Both the position numbers and the translations under genes were made by a program. 64,000 bases of DNA. Origin: Syngnathus acus. Its lineage: Eukaryota; Chordata; Actinopteri; Syngnathiformes; Syngnathidae. The stretch is taken from positions 8,628,001 to 8,692,000 of the forward strand of contig NC_051106.1 of assembly GCF_901709675.1 (NCBI RefSeq), in the 5' to 3' direction. Positions within the stretch are counted from its first letter, which is position 1. Every line of letters starts with the position of its first letter. Positions 1-13,987 of this stretch are shown in pieces. The notes below the pieces were generated by a model, which worked only from the letters and a program-made list of their open reading frames with translations, had not been told where the DNA came from and made no database searches.

Positions 1-73
1 ACTTCAGGTTGACCTAGTGGAGAATCAAAATGAAGCAAATTCTCCCCAATTGTGCCTGTTGTAAACTGCTCAC

Positions 74-3000
74 TTTGCGCTTCAGGTCTTTGATGTTCTG
101 CAAGACGGGCTGCAGGGCTTGGTGGGCGTCAGCCACCTCAGAGTCATACTTGGTCATGTAGTGTTGACGCAGTTGCTCAGCCTGACGAGGGGGAAAAACC
201 AGCAATCGTTAAAAACATATTTTCACGAGGCAAAATCTTCAATGGTTGAAACGGAAGAGCTGGGAGGAACCTCCTCGCTGAGGCGGTCATCTCGCAGAGT
301 GGGAGGAATCCCAGGATGCTTTGCGCTTAGCAGCTCCATCAGATTGTGAGTCGCGTGAAGTCTCTGTGAACAAATACAGAATCAAAAATCAAATCAAAAC
401 TAAAAAACGAAACATAAAATGATCCATAAAATAATCATTACGAACCATTGAGAATTAAATTATTCGGTCTATAAAAAGCATTTGAGCTCATTTGAATTTA
501 AAATAAAATTAAACAAAAATTATTTAATCAACATCAATTAAAAAAAAAAAAACAATTTAAGAAAGAAAAAAAAAATGACGTTTTATGTGGGACACTGCTA
601 TTCAGGCACGGGAACACAAAACGAGTTTATTTTGCGACGTGACTTTTCATATGTAAATTGAAGATGCACATAAGAAGCGGCAGATGGCCTTTGCTTGCTT
701 ACCTGCAATGAATCCGTTTTCAGTCGGCCTTTGTGCTCCTCTGATGAGCGCAGCACTTCTCGGTACATCTCGGCCGCCTGCTCAAACTCATCTGCAAATA
801 GACGGGCAGGAATGGGGGCTCCGTCATTATTGACCCTCAATACGGCGCTAACGAGATGTGGCTGGCGCACAAAGCAAAAGTGCGAGTGATTCCCACGCGT
901 GCTCCATGTCATACCTCGGATGATGTGGATTCCGGCCAGACCGTTGAGAGCGCACACCAATTGTCTGTGGGCCTCTTCGCACTCCACTCGACATTTCTTC
1001 TGCAGGGACTTGAGGAGCTCCTCCATCGTCATGGTGCTGCGAAGAAGCAATCCCAGGACACGGGTGGTCAAAGTCCCACCGACAGTGACATCGCTAAAAC
1101 AGTCCAAACAAAAATACTTCTTTCACCTCTTCTGCAGGGGCAGGAACTCGCCTCGAACTGCCTGTGGATGGCAGCAGGCCTGGCGTAGCCGCAGCAGCGG
1201 GCACAGGATGGTGGCCACGGTGCGGCGGTCCAGGCTGCCCAGTTTCAGGCTCCAGTCGGAGAGCTTGCGCAGCTTGAGCAGGGCGTCCTGCGAGCACACC
1301 TCGTGCTGTCGGTGGTAGAAGTGGCCCTCCACCGGGGAGAACCGCAGCCAGTGCACCTCCTCCGTCTGAGGAGGGATCTGGATCTGGAACGACACAAAAC
1401 CGGGTCAAATACCATCAACGTCATCAGATCATTTTTGAAAATCTCACCTGATCGATGACGTCCTTCTTCGCCGAGCGCCACAGCAGCTGAGCCACCACGC
1501 TGTAGAGAGGCTCCGTGTTGCCGCGGCGATACGGCCTGTAGAGCAACTGGTCCCACCAGTGCTTCACCCAGTACGGATCCACGCCCAAAAAGAGAACCAG
1601 GCCGTAAAGGTCTGCAGAGACGAGTGAGGTTTTCAACACAAGACAGAAGAAGCTATGAATGTGAAAAAAAAAATCGTACCCTCTAAGCCTCTCTGCACCG
1701 GCGTGCCGCTGACGCACCATCGGTTGACCGAGGCGAGGCGTAGCGCCATCTCGGCCGCTTTGGCGGTGGGACACTCCACCATCTGCGCCTCGTCCAGACA
1801 CACGCGCCACCACTCCACGGCCACCAGGGGGCTGGGCACGGCCATGTAGCGCTTCTGGTTGCGGAAGCGGCGCCCGTCGCGACTGTTGCTGTGCGGGATG
1901 TCCACGTAGTTGAGCTCCGAGCGCAGCACGTCGTAGGTGGTGATGACCACGTCCTGCTCGGCCAGCAAACGCGGCTGGATGAAGCCGTGCTTCTTCACAC
2001 CTTGGTACACCTGGTAGAGAAGAAAAGGTCCCTCACGTACGGCCCCGACGATTCGTTCGGTTTCTCGAATGGGCTCTCTCACCAGCACGCGCAGCGAGGC
2101 CGACCTGACGTGCCGGTTGATCTCGTCCACCCACTGGTGGCAGATGGAGCTGGGCGAGATGATGAGCGTGGCCCCGGTGGAGACGGGCGTCATGGCCACC
2201 AGGCAGTGGGGGCAGTAGAACGGCGTGGTGTCCAGGCTCTCCTCCTTGTAGTTGACACAGCAGGCGTGCTGCCACAGCTGGCACTTCATGCACTGCACGC
2301 GGGCCTTGTAGTCCACCAGGCCCAACTCGCCGCAGATGCACTCGAAGCGGTAGTCGGCCGCGTTGAAGGGTACCACCGACGCCCGGACGGGGGGCTCCGG
2401 CTCCTCGCTGGAGCGGGATGCACCTTCTGGCGTGGGCTCTCCATCTTCACTCAGGGAGGTTTGGAGCGCCACCTCGGCTTTCTCCTTCGCACGTCTTTGG
2501 AATGTCTTCCTGGGCGAGCTCTCAGAGTATTTTACATTCTGGACGAAAAAATAAAAGCATATCATTTCTGATGACCCTTAAGATTTATTTCTTTCTTTTT
2601 TGCTTACAGATTTGGGCAGTGCAGCAAGCGTCTTCTTGGCGTCTTTGTATTTCTTTCCCAAGCGGAAGGAGCCTGCCAGGCCGCGACCCTTCACCCTCTC
2701 CACCAGGCCCTCGTCCGTCAGCTTGGCCAACGTCTTCTTGATGTGACTTCGGTTCTTCAGGAGGTCGTAGCCGTAGGTGGCGCGAATGAATGTAAACACG
2801 GCGTTGACGGAAGCCCCTTTGCCCGATCGCATTTCCTTGATGGCGGTGAGGAGCATCACGCGGACAGCTGCACAAATGAAAAGCTTGTTAAACTTACTTT
2901 ATGATTTCATGTCATGAGGGAGAATGACATACCCGGGTGAGATATTTTTATTTTGGGCTGCACTTCGGGCTTGCAGCGGACAACTTTCTCGTGCTCAAGC

Positions 3001-4531
3001 GGAGGCGGGGGGACAAAATAATTCACAGACGTTCCCTAAAAAAAAAAAAAATGTAATGATGATTTTGTATTTGGCCGATAACAGTCTCGTGTAAATGGTG
3101 GTCCTCACCACAGGCAAGGTAAGGGCCTCCTGCTCCAGGTCCTGTCGGCCGTGAGACAGAATCAGAGCCAGGACCTCCACCGTCTTGCCGAGGCCCATCT
3201 CGTCAGCGAGGATGCCGCCTGGCCGCTCCACGCCGGCGAGGGGAAACTCGCGGATTAAACTGAGAGCGAGTTCAAATGTTCAAATATCGCAAAGTGGCTC
3301 ATGCATTGAGTGATGTCTTACGAAAAACAAAACACAGCACATATTTTGCTCACCAGCCAGTAAAAGGATTGTAGAACAATTTCTTTCCGCACAACGTGAC
3401 CAACTCCCGCCACAGGAAATGCAACGATTGATCTGAAAAAGGGGCGGGGTCTCATTAACAAAGACCACAGAGACGTGGCATCCTATTTCTCAATCTACCT
3501 TTCAGGGCCGTATTCCGGATTTTCTCCCGCATCAGCATCCAGTTGACGGCTTGGCTCTGATAGGGACGGAGCACCGGGAGCAGAGCTTGGTGCTGGACAT
3601 CAGAGGTCCCTTCCCGTCGGCCGTCGGTTTGATGCACGCATCTGACGTAGTCGTAAAGTTCCTCCACGTTCTGCCGCTCCAAGTCTGTGTCGCATTCCTC
3701 CTCCTCGTTGTCCACCACTTCTGCAGAAAAAAATATGGCGGAGACGTCGAGACGTGTCAGTAATAGATGGAGATTAAAAAATAAATATTTTAGCAATAGT
3801 GTGAGAATTCACCAACCAGGAATGATGAAGTCGTAAAAAAATTCCATCATCTTCTGTATGAGCTGATTGGATTTCTTCATGCGAGCGTTTCCCTCACTGA
3901 GAAACTCCGGCTTACCGAGGCCACTTTCCAGCAGGTAAATCCCGACCTGATGGGGGGGAAAAAAAAAAAAAATAAGTAGAAGTAGACACGAAAAGAGTAC
4001 TCATCATACCTTAAAGGAGTCCTCTTCAATTTGGTGGCAGACCTGTAGCACCCGTCTCTTCTGGAGCCAGTCCAGGTCCTCCAGCAGGACGCAAGCAAGG
4101 CTGCACTCTGCGGCGCAGGTGTCGCCATCCTCGTCAGGCTCCTCGCTCCCCTTAAAGCTGATGCAAAGCCCATCCACCATCTTGCGAATCGCAAACGCCT
4201 CGTGTCGAAAGTCCAACGGTAGCCGCGCCGGTCGGACACGAAATTCCCCGACGAGAGCTTTCCAGATGTTGGCGAGTTGGACGACGGGCAGCACGGTGAG
4301 TGCCAGGGAGGAGACAGAGTCTGATGATGTTGCGGGGAGTTCCTCGGGAGTGGTCGTAAGCGGCGAGGTGTTCAAGGAGATGTCCGTAGATTGGTGGGCA
4401 GGAAGGGAGGAGCAAGATGGCATCACCTGAATGTCCTCATTCCGCTGATCGTCCAACATATTCCAGCTCAACCTTTGTTTCGCCTCCTCGTCCACCTTCA
4501 CTGGGGGGGCCTTCTTTCTTCGACTACTCAT
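74..4531 (-). CDS. shprh: SHPRH, SNF2/histone-linker/PHD/RING helicase and E3 ligase, 5' part
   Basis: A Rad5-family ATPase and ubiquitin ligase that polyubiquitinates PCNA at stalled forks (family knowledge). Fifteen coding exons are readable, all in phase: 4531-4010, 3946-3817, 3720-3499, 3432-3354, 3259-3109, 3035-2933, 2867-2608, 2538-2083, 2010-1680, 1611-1448, 1383-1127, 1036-915, 791-703, 363-271 and 181-74. The start is fixed by the conserved N-terminus [16 protein letters not shown]. Helicase motif [14 protein letters not shown] is in exon 5. An H15 linker-histone domain fills exon 7. A PHD finger (CICGELG, CMKCQLW, HACC, CPHC) is in exon 8. Motif II LDEAQ and motif III SGTPVQ follow in exon 9. 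The insertion of H15 and PHD between motifs I and II is diagnostic for SHPRH. RING and helicase C lie beyond the left edge. The next gene upstream is SHD, same strand. Confidence 0.97.
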
Positions 4532-5862
4532 GGTTGCAACCCTACATTGGAAAAAAAAAACCACATCATACAGTAGACCCTCAAGTAACCACTAAATTGT
4601 GTAAAGAGTCAAACACAATTAGGAAAGGATAACACTTGCAAGAAGATAGATAGCTAGATCCCTCAATAATTAAATAACAGTTACATTATTCCAAATCAAT
4701 TAAAAATGAAAATTATTTTAAGGCCATATCGTGGAGTCAACATTAAACAGCGTTACACAATGAGACACTTAAAATGGACTAAGTATGATTACGTATTTAG
4801 CCGTTCAGGATGGAAAAAAGAGGGTATTTACAGTTTGGAACGCCCACGAAGAACTTGGTCGTTATTTGCCGCACATAAAACAATGTTTTGTCACCACAAA
4901 TCCATTATTAGGTTGTAAAAATGCTGATCAGTCTCCATTTAACTGAGCTTTTATTGTTGATGCTGGTCGCCATTTTTTTGCACAGGATGTGACGACACAA
5001 TGCAGCGCCAGTTTGACGTCGAGACAAATTATTTTGTTTTTTACGATAATTAAGATTATTGTATAATAATGACTTTCATTTATGTTCAACGCAATATTCA
5101 AAATATATACATTGTGTTGATTTATTTTAATGGTTAAAATGTACGTTACGCCGTCGCTTGTTGATTACGTTTTCTACGCTTCTGATACGAGCGTGAAAAA
5201 TTCAGCAATTATTCAATTCAATTATTCCAGGAATTATTCAATTCTCTGTCCCATTTTATGGGAAATGGAATGAAAGAATGAAATTTCATGAGTACATATT
5301 GTTTCATCTCTTTCAAAATGTCAAGCAACTCAAAGTTAAAAACAGATAAGTTTATTTTCAAATCTTAGAAAACAAAACAAAGCTATATTTGGATGACAAA
5401 TGCACACCTCAAGTGTCTTGATGCTTTCAACTCATCCACTATGTGGGTCACTAACACCTAAAAATGTGAGCGACAGGAAACTTAAATCTACAATTTATCT
5501 ATCTACAGCCGACGTTGGGCATAATCCTCGTACCTCCAAAATCCTCACTTTTCAGGAGACCCCAAAAACGCATTCTTGTTCAAGCATTAACATTGCGTCA
5601 TCAAAGCGCACAAGCCGTTTTCAATGGTTGAGAGCAGTCGAAATATTTGTAAAAATAACGCCCACACGTGGGGAAGATTTGTGAAAAACTATGACATTTA
5701 TCAAACAGTGATCTTCCGGCCCAATGCCAGCGATGTGCAAGAACCGTTCAAGAAGATCCTTTCAAATGTTCTACTTCAGCGCTCAGCCTTGCAGTCCGTG
5801 TTCTCGAGGCACCGGGCTGAATTTGAGCTGCCACGAAATTTGGCATTTTGGGTTGCGCCCTG
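4532..5862. other. SHPRH promoter side and SHD 3' UTR
   Basis: No gene is seen here. Bases just above 4531 are the SHPRH leader and promoter. The stretch below 5863 should hold the SHD 3' UTR, since SHD is on the same strand. Around 4965-4978 the sequence gtcgccattttttt resembles a YY1-type promoter motif. The middle is AT-rich and has no long open frame with recognisable content. Confidence 0.5.
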
Positions 5863-7767
<1,905 letters not shown>

Positions 7768-8760
7768 GGATCTGGTCATGACAATGCGCCTGTAATTAAT
7801 GTGGTTTGCATGCACTTATTTATTTGATTGACTTCTGTATTTCAAATAACGCACCTGACAATGAGCACTGTTTTGAGCAGCTTCAAATTCTCACCAAGAA
7901 ACATCAGTAAATCATGTTCAGTGGTTTGCATACGACATTATGTGACAGCATTGGCATTAAGTAGCAGATTGAGTTTTGTATGTATAGAGTTAGATCAGAT
8001 AGATAGCTAGAAAGATGTGTCCATCTAATTTTCAACACGGCCTTTTGCGATTTTATTTTACGGCTCAGTAGAGAAAACGAAAGTTAGCCTGCTAGCTTAT
8101 GTTAGCAAACATTCTCTGCATTAAAGTACGTAAATGTATCGAACAGGAAATCGATGGTTATAAACTAAATTCAGACAGCGTCGTAAATTCGAAATGAAAA
8201 TAGAGTTGAAAAACGTGAGGTATTAATGTCAAACTGGACAGCGAGTGAGGCATTTAACAAGTTAGCTCGGCTAAAGCTAAGAGTTGACTTAATTGAAAAG
8301 CTCACCCTTTTTCTTCACTTTGACGGCTTTTCTCCGTTTATTTCAAACGCCCCACCTTTTTCTTTTATAATAACCATCCGATGTTTCTTCTGGGACGTTT
8401 TTGAGTCAGAAATACCACGGTTCGTAGGGTCTGAGCCAGTTGTCTACCCGGGCATTAGGGTTAGCCAACAAGCTAACGTTAGCCTGGCCAATGGCCACAG
8501 CGATCCCTTGTTACTCGGTTTAAAGGGGAGGAGTGACGTCACAGGCTATGCCTTTCCCTTTAAATTTCATTTGTGGCACGCTGTCCAAATATTTTTACAA
8601 TCATTGATCCTTATGGTATTTTGACAAAAGCATGCTTCATACCTGTACACATATATATATTGTTGTGTGGTTACAAGAATTCAAAAACCTTTAGTTGCCT
8701 TTAAACAGAGTTTAATTATATACTAAAACATATTTCATGGTGTCATCAGTGTACATCTCC
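7768..8760. other. SHD promoter and YJU2 3' UTR interval
   Basis: About 1 kb without a gene. It should contain the SHD leader and promoter (upper part of its - strand transcription unit) and the YJU2 3' end. The centre, 8050-8490, carries several gttagc/gctagc words common in fish intergenic DNA. No coding potential is recognised. Confidence 0.45.
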
Positions 8761-10874
8761 TCATTCGCTGTCATTGCTCTCGCTGTCTGAATAAGTAACC
8801 AACAGGCTGAGTGACGACGTTTCCTTCGGTGCGTCCCCACAAGGAGTTGAAAGTTTAGCCACGCCGCTGGCACAAGGAGATGCCTTTTTGTCTGTAAAGG
8901 GGAATTATTTTTTTCTTGTTCATAACAAAATTGTTTGGTGACACAAATCCTCCACCTGTGAATAGCGTAAAATTGTACCCCGTATTCATAGCGGCTCCAA
9001 AAATCCCTTTAAGTCAAAAATCTGTTTCGTGACAACATTTTTACTTTCATAGATGGATAAAGTAGCTTTGCGATCAATTACCTGTTCCCGAGCTAGCGGC
9101 AGTGGTCTTGACTCGACTGGTCGATTTCTTGCGTACGACAAGCGATCCGAGAGCGCCGCCTGCACCCAGGGTGCCCACGCTCTTCTCCCAGCTCTCCAGC
9201 TTGGCCTTTTTTGCAGTGACAGCGCCCTGCGACACAAGACCAATTTCAACCGTAAGCATGAAAAATACAAAATGTACACGTGGAACAAAAAACATCTTCT
9301 TCCTGTAACATACATGAGCTTCTGTGGGTTTGTCGTCTGTGAGGATGTCAGTTGGGTTGGAAGTGTTGGAGGGCTTCTGTGACGGGACGTTTCCGCTGTT
9401 GCCGCTGGCGTCTTCTTCATTTTCAGAGTCGGAGTCGCGCAATCTCTTCACCAGCGCTCGGTCCAACATGTCTCTGCACAACACATTCAGAAAATTGAAG
9501 CGATGGGTTCTAATGGAAGCAATTAAGATGTGACTGCGGTAAAGTAATCTCCAATTACTTGGTCTCCCGCTCGTCCTCTTCTTTCTCCCGCTCCCTTTCT
9601 CTCTTCTCCAGCTCTCGGTACTTGCCCAGCATGCTCTCAAAGTCCACCTGGGCCTGTCTCTGGTTCAGGTCCTTTAGTTCCTGGAGATTCTCCAGCACCT
9701 CCATCTCCATCTTGGAGTCCCGTGTGCGGTTCTCCAGCACCTGTCAGATGGGGACGTCAAGCACTGCTACATTAGCGCTTTGCAATTGAGACCATGTAAG
9801 ACCTGGTTGACTTGTTTTCTGGTACGTGGGCACCTTCATGGGATTGTTGAGCTCCTCATCCTCTCGCTCTTGCTGGACTCGCTTCTCCTCCTCCTCGATG
9901 AGTTTCTCCGCCTGGAAGTTTCGGGTGGCCCCGTGCTCCATGGCGTAGTCCGTGTTTTCCGGGTCCGTCTGGAATCACGTGCAGACCACTTTCAGCGGAG
10001 CCCTTTTCAAATGGCCACGTTTCTACTTGAACTCACCTTGAACGTAATCTCCGCCAGACAGCGCGTACATTTGATGTAAAAGCGGAAGATGGGGAGTCCC
10101 ATGTAGAGCTGGTTCATGACTGTCTCTTTACGTGCATTGAACTTCTTTCCCTTGTAGATGTACTCGCCGCAGGTTTTACACCTGTGCACAATCAATGAAT
10201 TTTAATCAATGGTGACAAGCATGCTTAGAAGTCGATGAATAAAGGCAATTCCATCCTTTACTTGTGAATAATTGTCGACTGTGGTACACTTACCTCATGT
10301 TGAATGGTGCCATCAATCTGACCACATACTGTCGATCTTTAGGCAATTTAAGTTTAGGGATTTTGGCCGGATCAAAGTCCGGAGGGTAGTATTTCTGTAA
10401 ATAAGGACAAAACATGCGTCACTGAAAGCTGCAGCGGCATTTTAATTTTAACAACTTGACCATTTGATCAGAAGTGCATTTGTGGACCCCGTGGAGGCTA
10501 TTTCGTGTGTTTGGGGGTGTTCTACGGTATTGAGGGGGGCTGGTTGGCCGCTGTTACTTTTTTCCTTTGTCTTGTTGCTTTACTTGGATGGCTTTTATCT
10601 TTCGCACTTGTTGGCTTTCTTTTTGCAGCCTTATAGGAGCCTATTGAGTTGTGTGTCTTTTATATACCCGCTCTGTGATATGAATGCTGCTGGGGCCTAA
10701 ATTTCCCCACCCCCGGGGATCAATAAAGTTTCAATCAATCAATCAATAGATGCTCCCCATAAGCTAGCGCTAGCTTGTTAATCGTCCCTGTTCGACACAA
10801 CCGCACACTAACGACGAGTTATTAGTTTTACGTTTGGGCTTTATACTTACATTCAACACTTTCCTTTCAGACAT
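8761..10874 (-). CDS. yju2: YJU2 (CCDC94) spliceosome step-one factor
   Basis: CWC16-family nuclear protein that joins the spliceosome and promotes the first splicing step. Eight exons are in phase: 10874-10851, 10394-10294, 10181-10037, 9968-9834, 9740-9559, 9473-9314, 9226-9082 and 8891-8761, about 340 aa. It starts [18 protein letters not shown] putative zinc-binding pair is visible: [19 protein letters not shown], then [14 protein letters not shown] basic/acidic coiled coil ([12 protein letters not shown]) follows, then a Ser/Asp-rich tail ending [10 protein letters not shown]. The first coding exon has only eight codons. A retroposon tail lies in intron 1. The bases above the start carry AACTTCCGG (10958-10966), an ETS-type promoter site on the - strand. 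Confidence 0.96.
10480..10750 (+). mobile_element. Retroposon 3' end in YJU2 intron 1
   Basis: The stretch ends in a stem-like cccc/gggg region, then gatcaataaagtttcaatc and a short (TCAA)n tail to about 10748. That arrangement is typical of the 3' end of fish non-LTR elements, which finish in a tetranucleotide tail rather than poly(A). No reverse-transcriptase frame is left. The 5' limit is a guess, and the family cannot be named without a repeat library. Confidence 0.5.
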
Positions 10875-11485
10875 CCTTACAGTCTCTCAACAGCCAAATT
10901 GGACGAGTAGTTGAAGTAGTTAGTTTGACATCGACCACGGCACAAACACGGTTAGTAAACTTCCGGTTTTTCTTCTTCTTCTTTTTCTTCGTGGGTATGA
11001 CGGAATGAACGATTTGCTGCCGTCTACTGTCCATTCCCTTCATTGCAGTTTTCTTTGAATTCAATTTTCGTTTGTAAAAGTGTGCACAGCCACACATCCA
11101 ACATAAATACCATAAACAGACAGATATTAAAAATATCAAAAGTAAATTTGAAAACCATCCAGCTGTGTAACATTTTCCTCTTATATTTTTGACCAAACCA
11201 GTTTAAATTGTCTCTAAGGCAAAGACAAACAGAATGACAAACGGATGTGTCATGGGGAATGGTTAATGGGGGTCGCTGATGTCAATGTATGTGTGCATAC
11301 ACCTTTAGGTTATTCCAATAAGAGGAAATGGAATGGTGATTGCAGATTGAGGCCAACATGCCAATTATTTTGAGTCTTGAAAAGCGAAATACAAGAAGAC
11401 ATCTGGGCGCGACGTCTAATTGGGCAAACCTTCGGTGATGGGGGTCACGAGGGTCATCTCCTCCATCAATATTTCAGACGCTTGC
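10875..11485. other. Divergent YJU2/CART intergenic region
   Basis: About 0.6 kb separating YJU2 (-) from the CART-type gene (+), so it should contain both promoters. The copy of TGATGTCA at 11277-11284 recurs nearer the CART TATA box. No coding sequence is recognised. Confidence 0.5.
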
Positions 11486-11509
11486 TGATGTCACGGGCCC
11501 TTATAAAAA
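11486..11509 (+). promoter_or_regulatory. CART promoter: CRE-like site and TATA box
   Basis: TGATGTCA (11486-11493) resembles a cAMP-response element and is followed by TATAAAAA (11502-11509). With this TATA box, transcription should begin around 11530-11540. That puts the in-frame ATG at 11510 upstream of the mRNA and makes 11555 the real start codon. CRE control of CART genes is known from mammals; its use here is inferred. Confidence 0.75.
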
Positions 11510-11554
11510 GTGAAGATGCATCTCCAAAGAGAACCCTTACTTGACATCAGCACC

Positions 11555-12031
11555 ATGTTGAGCACCCGCGCCTTGTTCCACCTCCTCCTGCTCCTCGCCA
11601 CCGCCGCCTTCCTGTACGTGTCCGCTGCTGAGGACGCCTCGGTGGAGAAGCGCTCGCTGGATTTCACGCTACAAAATCAACAGGAACAAGATTTGGTGAG
11701 ATGCGCGGATGTGCGTGGATAAAATAACAACTGGTTGCAGACAGTAGAGTCCTGCATGTGTGTTTTGATCATACAGATTGATGCTTTACAAGAAGTGCTG
11801 GAGAAGTTGAGGAACAAAGAGATGCCCTCTGAGAAAAAGTTGGGCTGGCTGCCTTCTGTGAGTCCTACGCCTAAAATAAAACCATATGTATTTCTTGCGA
11901 TTTTAATTTTTTTGTCCTTTCAGTGCGACGCAGGGGAGCCATGCGCCGTGCGTCGAGGCTCCCGAATTGGCACGTTGTGCAGCTGCCCCCGAGGAACTTC
12001 TTGTAACTTTTATGTCCTCAAGTGCTTGTGA
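11555..12031 (+). CDS. cartpt: CART neuropeptide precursor
   Basis: Secreted neuropeptide precursor linked to feeding and stress control. Three exons are in phase: 11555-11695, 11777-11857 and 11924-12031, 109 aa. It opens with a hydrophobic signal peptide ([16 protein letters not shown], cleavage likely near SAA/ED). Basic sites KR and KK follow for prohormone cleavage. The C-terminal core, [16 protein letters not shown] then [18 protein letters not shown], has all six cysteines in the CART spacing and ends in Cys-Leu as in all CART peptides. Fish have several CART paralogues; which one this is cannot be told here. A TATA box sits about 50 bp upstream. Confidence 0.97.
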
Positions 12032-12457
12032 AAGAAACTCAATGACCACATGGTGCACTCACTATGTTGCTCTGCATAATGTACTGTTTGATGTGTTGTG
12101 ACAATTCCAAGTGTAGGAATGTTGCTGAAAATTGTTCAATAGTTGTTTTGCTCAGGGGCACCGTGTTATTTTGGTGATATTATCAAATGTATTGTAAGAT
12201 AAGTTGTTGTTATAAAAGCGAAAACAAAACCCTGGAATGTATGTCCTTGACACTGAAGTATGCGAGTGACCTTGATGGTGAAAACCACCCAGTTGATAAC
12301 AAGACAATAGCAAATATTAATCATAAATGCACCACAAAAAACATCAAAATGTAGACATAAATACGATGAAAATACACACGTTGAACACATTAGATTGACT
12401 GGTTTATGGGATTTTGATTTAGAATTTTAGTTAAACCTAGTTTTATACAGTATGCGA
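12032..12457. other. CART 3' UTR and spacer
   Basis: AT-rich sequence following the CART stop codon, leading into the CRE-containing region at 12458. No gene is recognised. Confidence 0.45.
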
Positions 12458-12615
12458 TGACGTCACTAGCGTCATCCAACATGGCGTCCAGCAGCGGCCG
12501 GTCACAGAAGGAGGAGGAGAAAGGCTGAGGAAGAGGAGGAGGAGGAGGAGGAAAGAGCGGGACGCCGAACGAACGCTTTCTACTCGTCCTCATCGGACTA
12601 AATCCATCCACACAG
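12458..12615 (+). promoter_or_regulatory. Probable MAP1S promoter and noncoding first exon
   Basis: A perfect CRE, TGACGTCA (12458-12465), is followed by CAACATGGCGTCC, a YY1-like initiator context, and a GA-rich leader. A strong donor CACAG|GTACGT ends it near 12615. The ATG inside opens only a 15-codon frame, so the exon looks untranslated. Assignment to MAP1S rests only on position and strand. Confidence 0.5.
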
Positions 12616-13987
12616 GTACGTCTTCTATTCATATTTCTATATTTTCCACAAATCAACTAAACCGAGCGAGACGCAAAAAGACAGGCTTGATTGCGACACC
12701 GGAGGATGGAGTGTACGTCATCGCAGCATCCGACCGTAGTCGTATTTTCATTTATTGGAAAAACAGAGCAGCGACAAAAATCATACATGATCAAAGGAGA
12801 AACCTTAATCAGTATTTTGTGCATTTGTGTCTTGGTAATATAGCGACTGTATAAATATGATCGTCACATTTTATAATATGAGCTTTACACAATCTCTAAT
12901 AACAGTACAATGGTATCTTGAGTTTAATTTGTTCCTCATCAAATCATCTTTCCCAAAATGAATGGAATTGTCATAAGAGGACACAAGGAAATATAATAAA
13001 AAATTATTAAAGCATTTTTGTTGTACCTAAGACAATTATGCTGATCATTCTGAGGTGTGTTTCTTTGCCACCCGGGGGCAGTATAAGAGTCAAGACGCCA
13101 CACTGAAGGTAAAGCTCTTTTCTCGGCTTCTTAGTACGGCAGTAATACCAGTCATTCTTTGCAGAGGATAAAGAACATACTGCTTGTGAATTATCCGCTT
13201 GTAAATGATTGCCATCTAGCTTTAAAAAAAAAAGACAGCCGATTAGAGTTAACTTCAAAGAACTATTTGAGAGATGATGCTACCATTTTATTTAGAAATT
13301 TTACTTTAAAGAAATATGTTTAAGTACAGTTCATGCATACTGTGAATGCATAATGAAGCATTCACAATGCTTTCAGTGGCGGAAATGTACCTAATGAAAT
13401 GACTGCGAGATTCTCTGCTGTCAAAAGCATTTTTCCAGCGACGCATCAACTTTTAATGAGCCTGAGGCCCGACGTTTCCGCTTAAGTGCACGTAGCAAAG
13501 TGTTGTTGGCGATTGCAGGTATTTGCTCCTTGGGATTCCGATTTGAAGCCTGTCGGCTCGCGGAAATTCTTTTCTCATCACACGGCCTCGCAACACCACT
13601 GTGCCCTCCCTGTCGAGCGGGGTCGATACCGAAAATACTGGAATTGCATTTTTTCTCTCTGCAGCTGCACATAAAAGCTGAAATCAAAGTGGACCAAAAG
13701 AAAAAGAAATCCAACTTGCAAATCCAACAAGGGAAGGCCTTGTCCACTGATGGCTGTTGCCATGGTAACCTGCCAAGTTTAGGAAGGAAGGAAGGAAGTT
13801 AGGCAATAAAGTGGAGTGAAAACAATAGAGCCCTGCACCCCACCCATAAGCATTGGTGGACAAAAGTATTGGGTCAGCATACACAAAGTGAACAGTCTGT
13901 TTTATCCTTCAGTTTTCAAATGAAGACCACGCCCCCTCTTCCTCATCAACAGCGTCGCCCTTCACGTGTACCCAAATAGGAATCGGA
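12616..13987. other. MAP1S 5' intron
   Basis: No recognisable exon was found here, in particular none encoding the MAP1S N-terminal region. At 12901-12935, acagtacaatggtatcttga resembles a decayed terminal repeat of a DNA transposon. An acceptor (tttatccttcag) ends at 13912 and could begin the exon that includes the MAP1S start. Confidence 0.45.

Noticed and set aside
13421-13747. 108-codon - strand frame in the MAP1S 5' intron
   Set aside because: The reverse reading was checked for the missing MAP1S N-terminus and for known proteins; nothing matched.
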